This document shows positions 62,875-64,000 of a stretch of 64,000 nt of DNA, piece by piece. The notes under the pieces are model-generated. The model had not been told where the DNA came from, did not search any database, and saw only the letters and a list, made by a program, of their open reading frames with translations. The position numbers and the translations under genes are program-made. Numbering within the stretch: the first letter of the stretch is position 1; the number at the start of each line of letters is the position of its first letter. The DNA is from Corynebacterium zhongnanshanii (GTDB taxonomy: Bacteria > Actinomycetota > Actinomycetes > Mycobacteriales > Mycobacteriaceae), in contig NZ_CP061033.1 in assembly GCF_014490575.1 (NCBI RefSeq), positions 620,001 through 684,000 of the forward strand, read 5' to 3'.

Positions 62875-63690
62875 GTGGTCACCGTTGCCGATGTTGTGTC
62901 TGTGCTGGAGGAAGCCTACCCGCCGCGACTGGCCGAAAGCTGGGACGCCGTAGGCCTGATTTGCGGCGACCCGAAAGAGCCCGCGGACAAGGTTGCCTTC
63001 GCTTTGGACTGCACAGATGCTGTCGTCGATGAGGCGATCGACGCCGAAGCGAACATGCTCGTCGTCCACCACCCCTTGCTGCTGCGCGGCGTGACGGCTG
63101 TCCCCGCTGATTCCCCGAAGGGCCGGATCATCCACAAGCTCATTCGCCACAAGATCGCGCTGTTCGCCGCGCACACGAACGCGGATTCCGCACGTCCTGG
63201 CGTGAACGATCGTCTGGCGGAGCTTTTGGGCGTAACTCCGGGGCCTGCGCTGCGTCCGATCGAGGGGGAGCGCAGCGCGTCGGGCGAAGATCTGGGGATT
63301 GGTCGCGTGGGCGAGCTGGATACGCCGATGACCTTGGCGGAGTTTGCCCGCCGGGTGGAGCAGCGCCTGCCGAAGACCCAGTGGGGTATTCGCGCCGCGG
63401 GCGATCCCGAGGCGATGATCCGCACCGTAGCCGTGGCTAGTGGTGCGGGCGATAGTTTCCTTCAGCAGGTCGCGGGGATGGACGTGGATTGTTTTGTGAC
63501 GTCTGATCTGCGCCATCACCCGGTGGATGAGCACCTGCGCATGGGTGGTTGCCCCGTTATTGATACCGCTCACTGGGCCAGCGAGTTTCCCTGGTGTGAG
63601 CAGGCCGCGGACGTGGTCGCGAAGGGCACCGGCGCGCAGACGCGTGTGATTGACCTGTGCACCGATCCGTGGACCATTAACCAGCCGTAG
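62875..63690 (+). CDS. Nif3-like dinuclear metal protein (YqfO/GTP cyclohydrolase I type 2 family)
   Basis: 271 residues from the GTG at 62875, with GGAGGG 8 nt upstream. Metal-binding histidines in VVHHPLL and DLRHHPVDE, plus AAHTNADSARPGVNDRL and DTAHWASEFPW. Ring-forming hexamers of unresolved physiological role. It is followed 67 nt later by the RNase H-domain gene, whereas mycobacteria have a zinc-ribbon gene between the two. Confidence 0.92.
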   Translation: MVTVADVVSVLEEAYPPRLAESWDAVGLICGDPKEPADKVAFALDCTDAVVDEAIDAEANMLVVHHPLLLRGVTAVPADSPKGRIIHKLIRHKIALFAAHTNADSARPGVNDRLAELLGVTPGPALRPIEGERSASGEDLGIGRVGELDTPMTLAEFARRVEQRLPKTQWGIRAAGDPEAMIRTVAVASGAGDSFLQQVAGMDVDCFVTSDLRHHPVDEHLRMGGCPVIDTAHWASEFPWCEQAADVVAKGTGAQTRVIDLCTDPWTINQP

Positions 63691-63757
63691 CCGCTGAAGC
63701 GAACCCCAACCCCGCCGCTCACAACCTCGCCACCCGAACCTGATAAGGAGCCGTAGT

Positions 63758-64000
63758 ATGCCAACCCCCGCCACCGAATCGATCCGTTTGCGCCTGCAGT
63801 GCGATGGCGGGTCCCGCGGAAATCCTGGTCGTGCCGGGGCCGGGTCGACATTATCCGACGCCGGCGCGGTCATTCACGGTGCTGGCGAAGAAATTGCGGC
63901 GCGTTGGGAGTTTATTGCGTCGGCGACCAACAATGTGGCGGAGTATCGGGGTCTGATCAACGGCTTGGAGCTCGCCAAGGAGGTCGGCGAGCGCCGGGGA
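63758..64000 (+). CDS. Ribonuclease H-domain protein (3'-truncated by the window)
   Basis: 81 codons to the window edge, ATG with AAGGAG 7 nt upstream. The RNase HI start LQCDGGSRGNPGRAGAG has the first catalytic aspartate at residue 16, and ATNNVAEYRGL the glutamate at 62. In related actinobacteria this domain is fused to a phosphoglycerate-mutase-like phosphatase, but the C-terminus is outside the window. It degrades RNA in RNA-DNA hybrids. Confidence 0.9.
   Translation, partial: MPTPATESIRLRLQCDGGSRGNPGRAGAGSTLSDAGAVIHGAGEEIAARWEFIASATNNVAEYRGLINGLELAKEVGERRG

Noticed and set aside
1..64000. CRISPR arrays, insertion sequences, rRNA operon, prophage
   Set aside because: No regularly spaced repeats, transposase or integrase motifs, or rRNA sequence were seen on either strand.

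Overview
The window looks like a core chromosomal segment of a Corynebacterium (Actinobacteria), probably one of the lipophilic, medium-to-high-GC species. The reasons are GC-rich codon use, many GTG starts, a gluABCD glutamate importer, an AcpM-like carrier protein, an S-(hydroxymethyl)mycothiol dehydrogenase-type gene, a FadD15-type acyl-CoA synthetase, and a gene order (holA-rpsT-lepA, hemW-hrcA-dnaJ2-rsmE-phoH-ybeY-CBS-era-recO-uppS-fur-glyS, dgt-dnaG) that follows the mycobacterial/corynebacterial backbone. No rRNA, CRISPR array, prophage or insertion sequence was seen. Both ends cut genes: holA on the left and an RNase H-domain gene on the right.

Layout. 0-6 kb: holA, an ADP-ribosylglycohydrolase-like gene, rpsT, a PemK/MazF-like protein, lepA and a medium-chain dehydrogenase. 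6-10 kb: a DUF2786 protein, then two tandem secreted serine-hydrolase-like paralogues and a Q/G-rich membrane protein. 10-16 kb: a SNF2 helicase, sucCD, a CsbD protein and a 3-hydroxyacyl-CoA dehydrogenase. 16-26 kb: an ABC exporter beside a C-S lyase, an esterase, an M3 peptidase, two tiny membrane proteins and fadD. 26-40 kb: a long co-directional stress/RNA/cell-wall block (hemW to uppS), then a ferritin-VIT1 fusion converging on a Fur-family regulator, then glyS. 40-50 kb: a TPM-domain protein, a DUF218 protein, dgt, a secreted guanyl-specific ribonuclease, a GMC oxidoreductase and dnaG. 50-57 kb: mycothiol-linked dehydrogenase plus metallo-hydrolase, tRNA-Asn, a nitroreductase, an AT-rich gene-poor stretch, a CAU-anticodon tRNA and gluABCD. 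57-64 kb: an acyl carrier protein translationally coupled to a serine hydrolase with a divergent alpha/beta hydrolase, a DUF3052 protein, tRNA-Val, a long perfect palindrome, SURF1, a low-molecular-weight tyrosine phosphatase, a Nif3-family protein and the start of the RNase H gene.

How it fits together. Most of the window is housekeeping: replication (holA, dnaG), translation (rpsT, lepA, era, ybeY, rsmE, glyS), TCA cycle (sucCD), protein folding, polyprenyl synthesis and nutrient uptake. Many genes carry a TANNNT -10 element 6-8 nt before the start codon and no Shine-Dalgarno, which suggests widespread leaderless transcription. The parts most worth a second look are the 25-bp palindrome upstream of SURF1, the secreted Sa-type ribonuclease with no visible inhibitor gene, a DnaG whose zinc ligands are mostly replaced, the coupled carrier-protein/serine-hydrolase pair, the ADP-ribosylglycohydrolase-like protein lacking its C-terminal metal aspartates, and a 28-residue membrane peptide with an almost perfect ribosome binding site.
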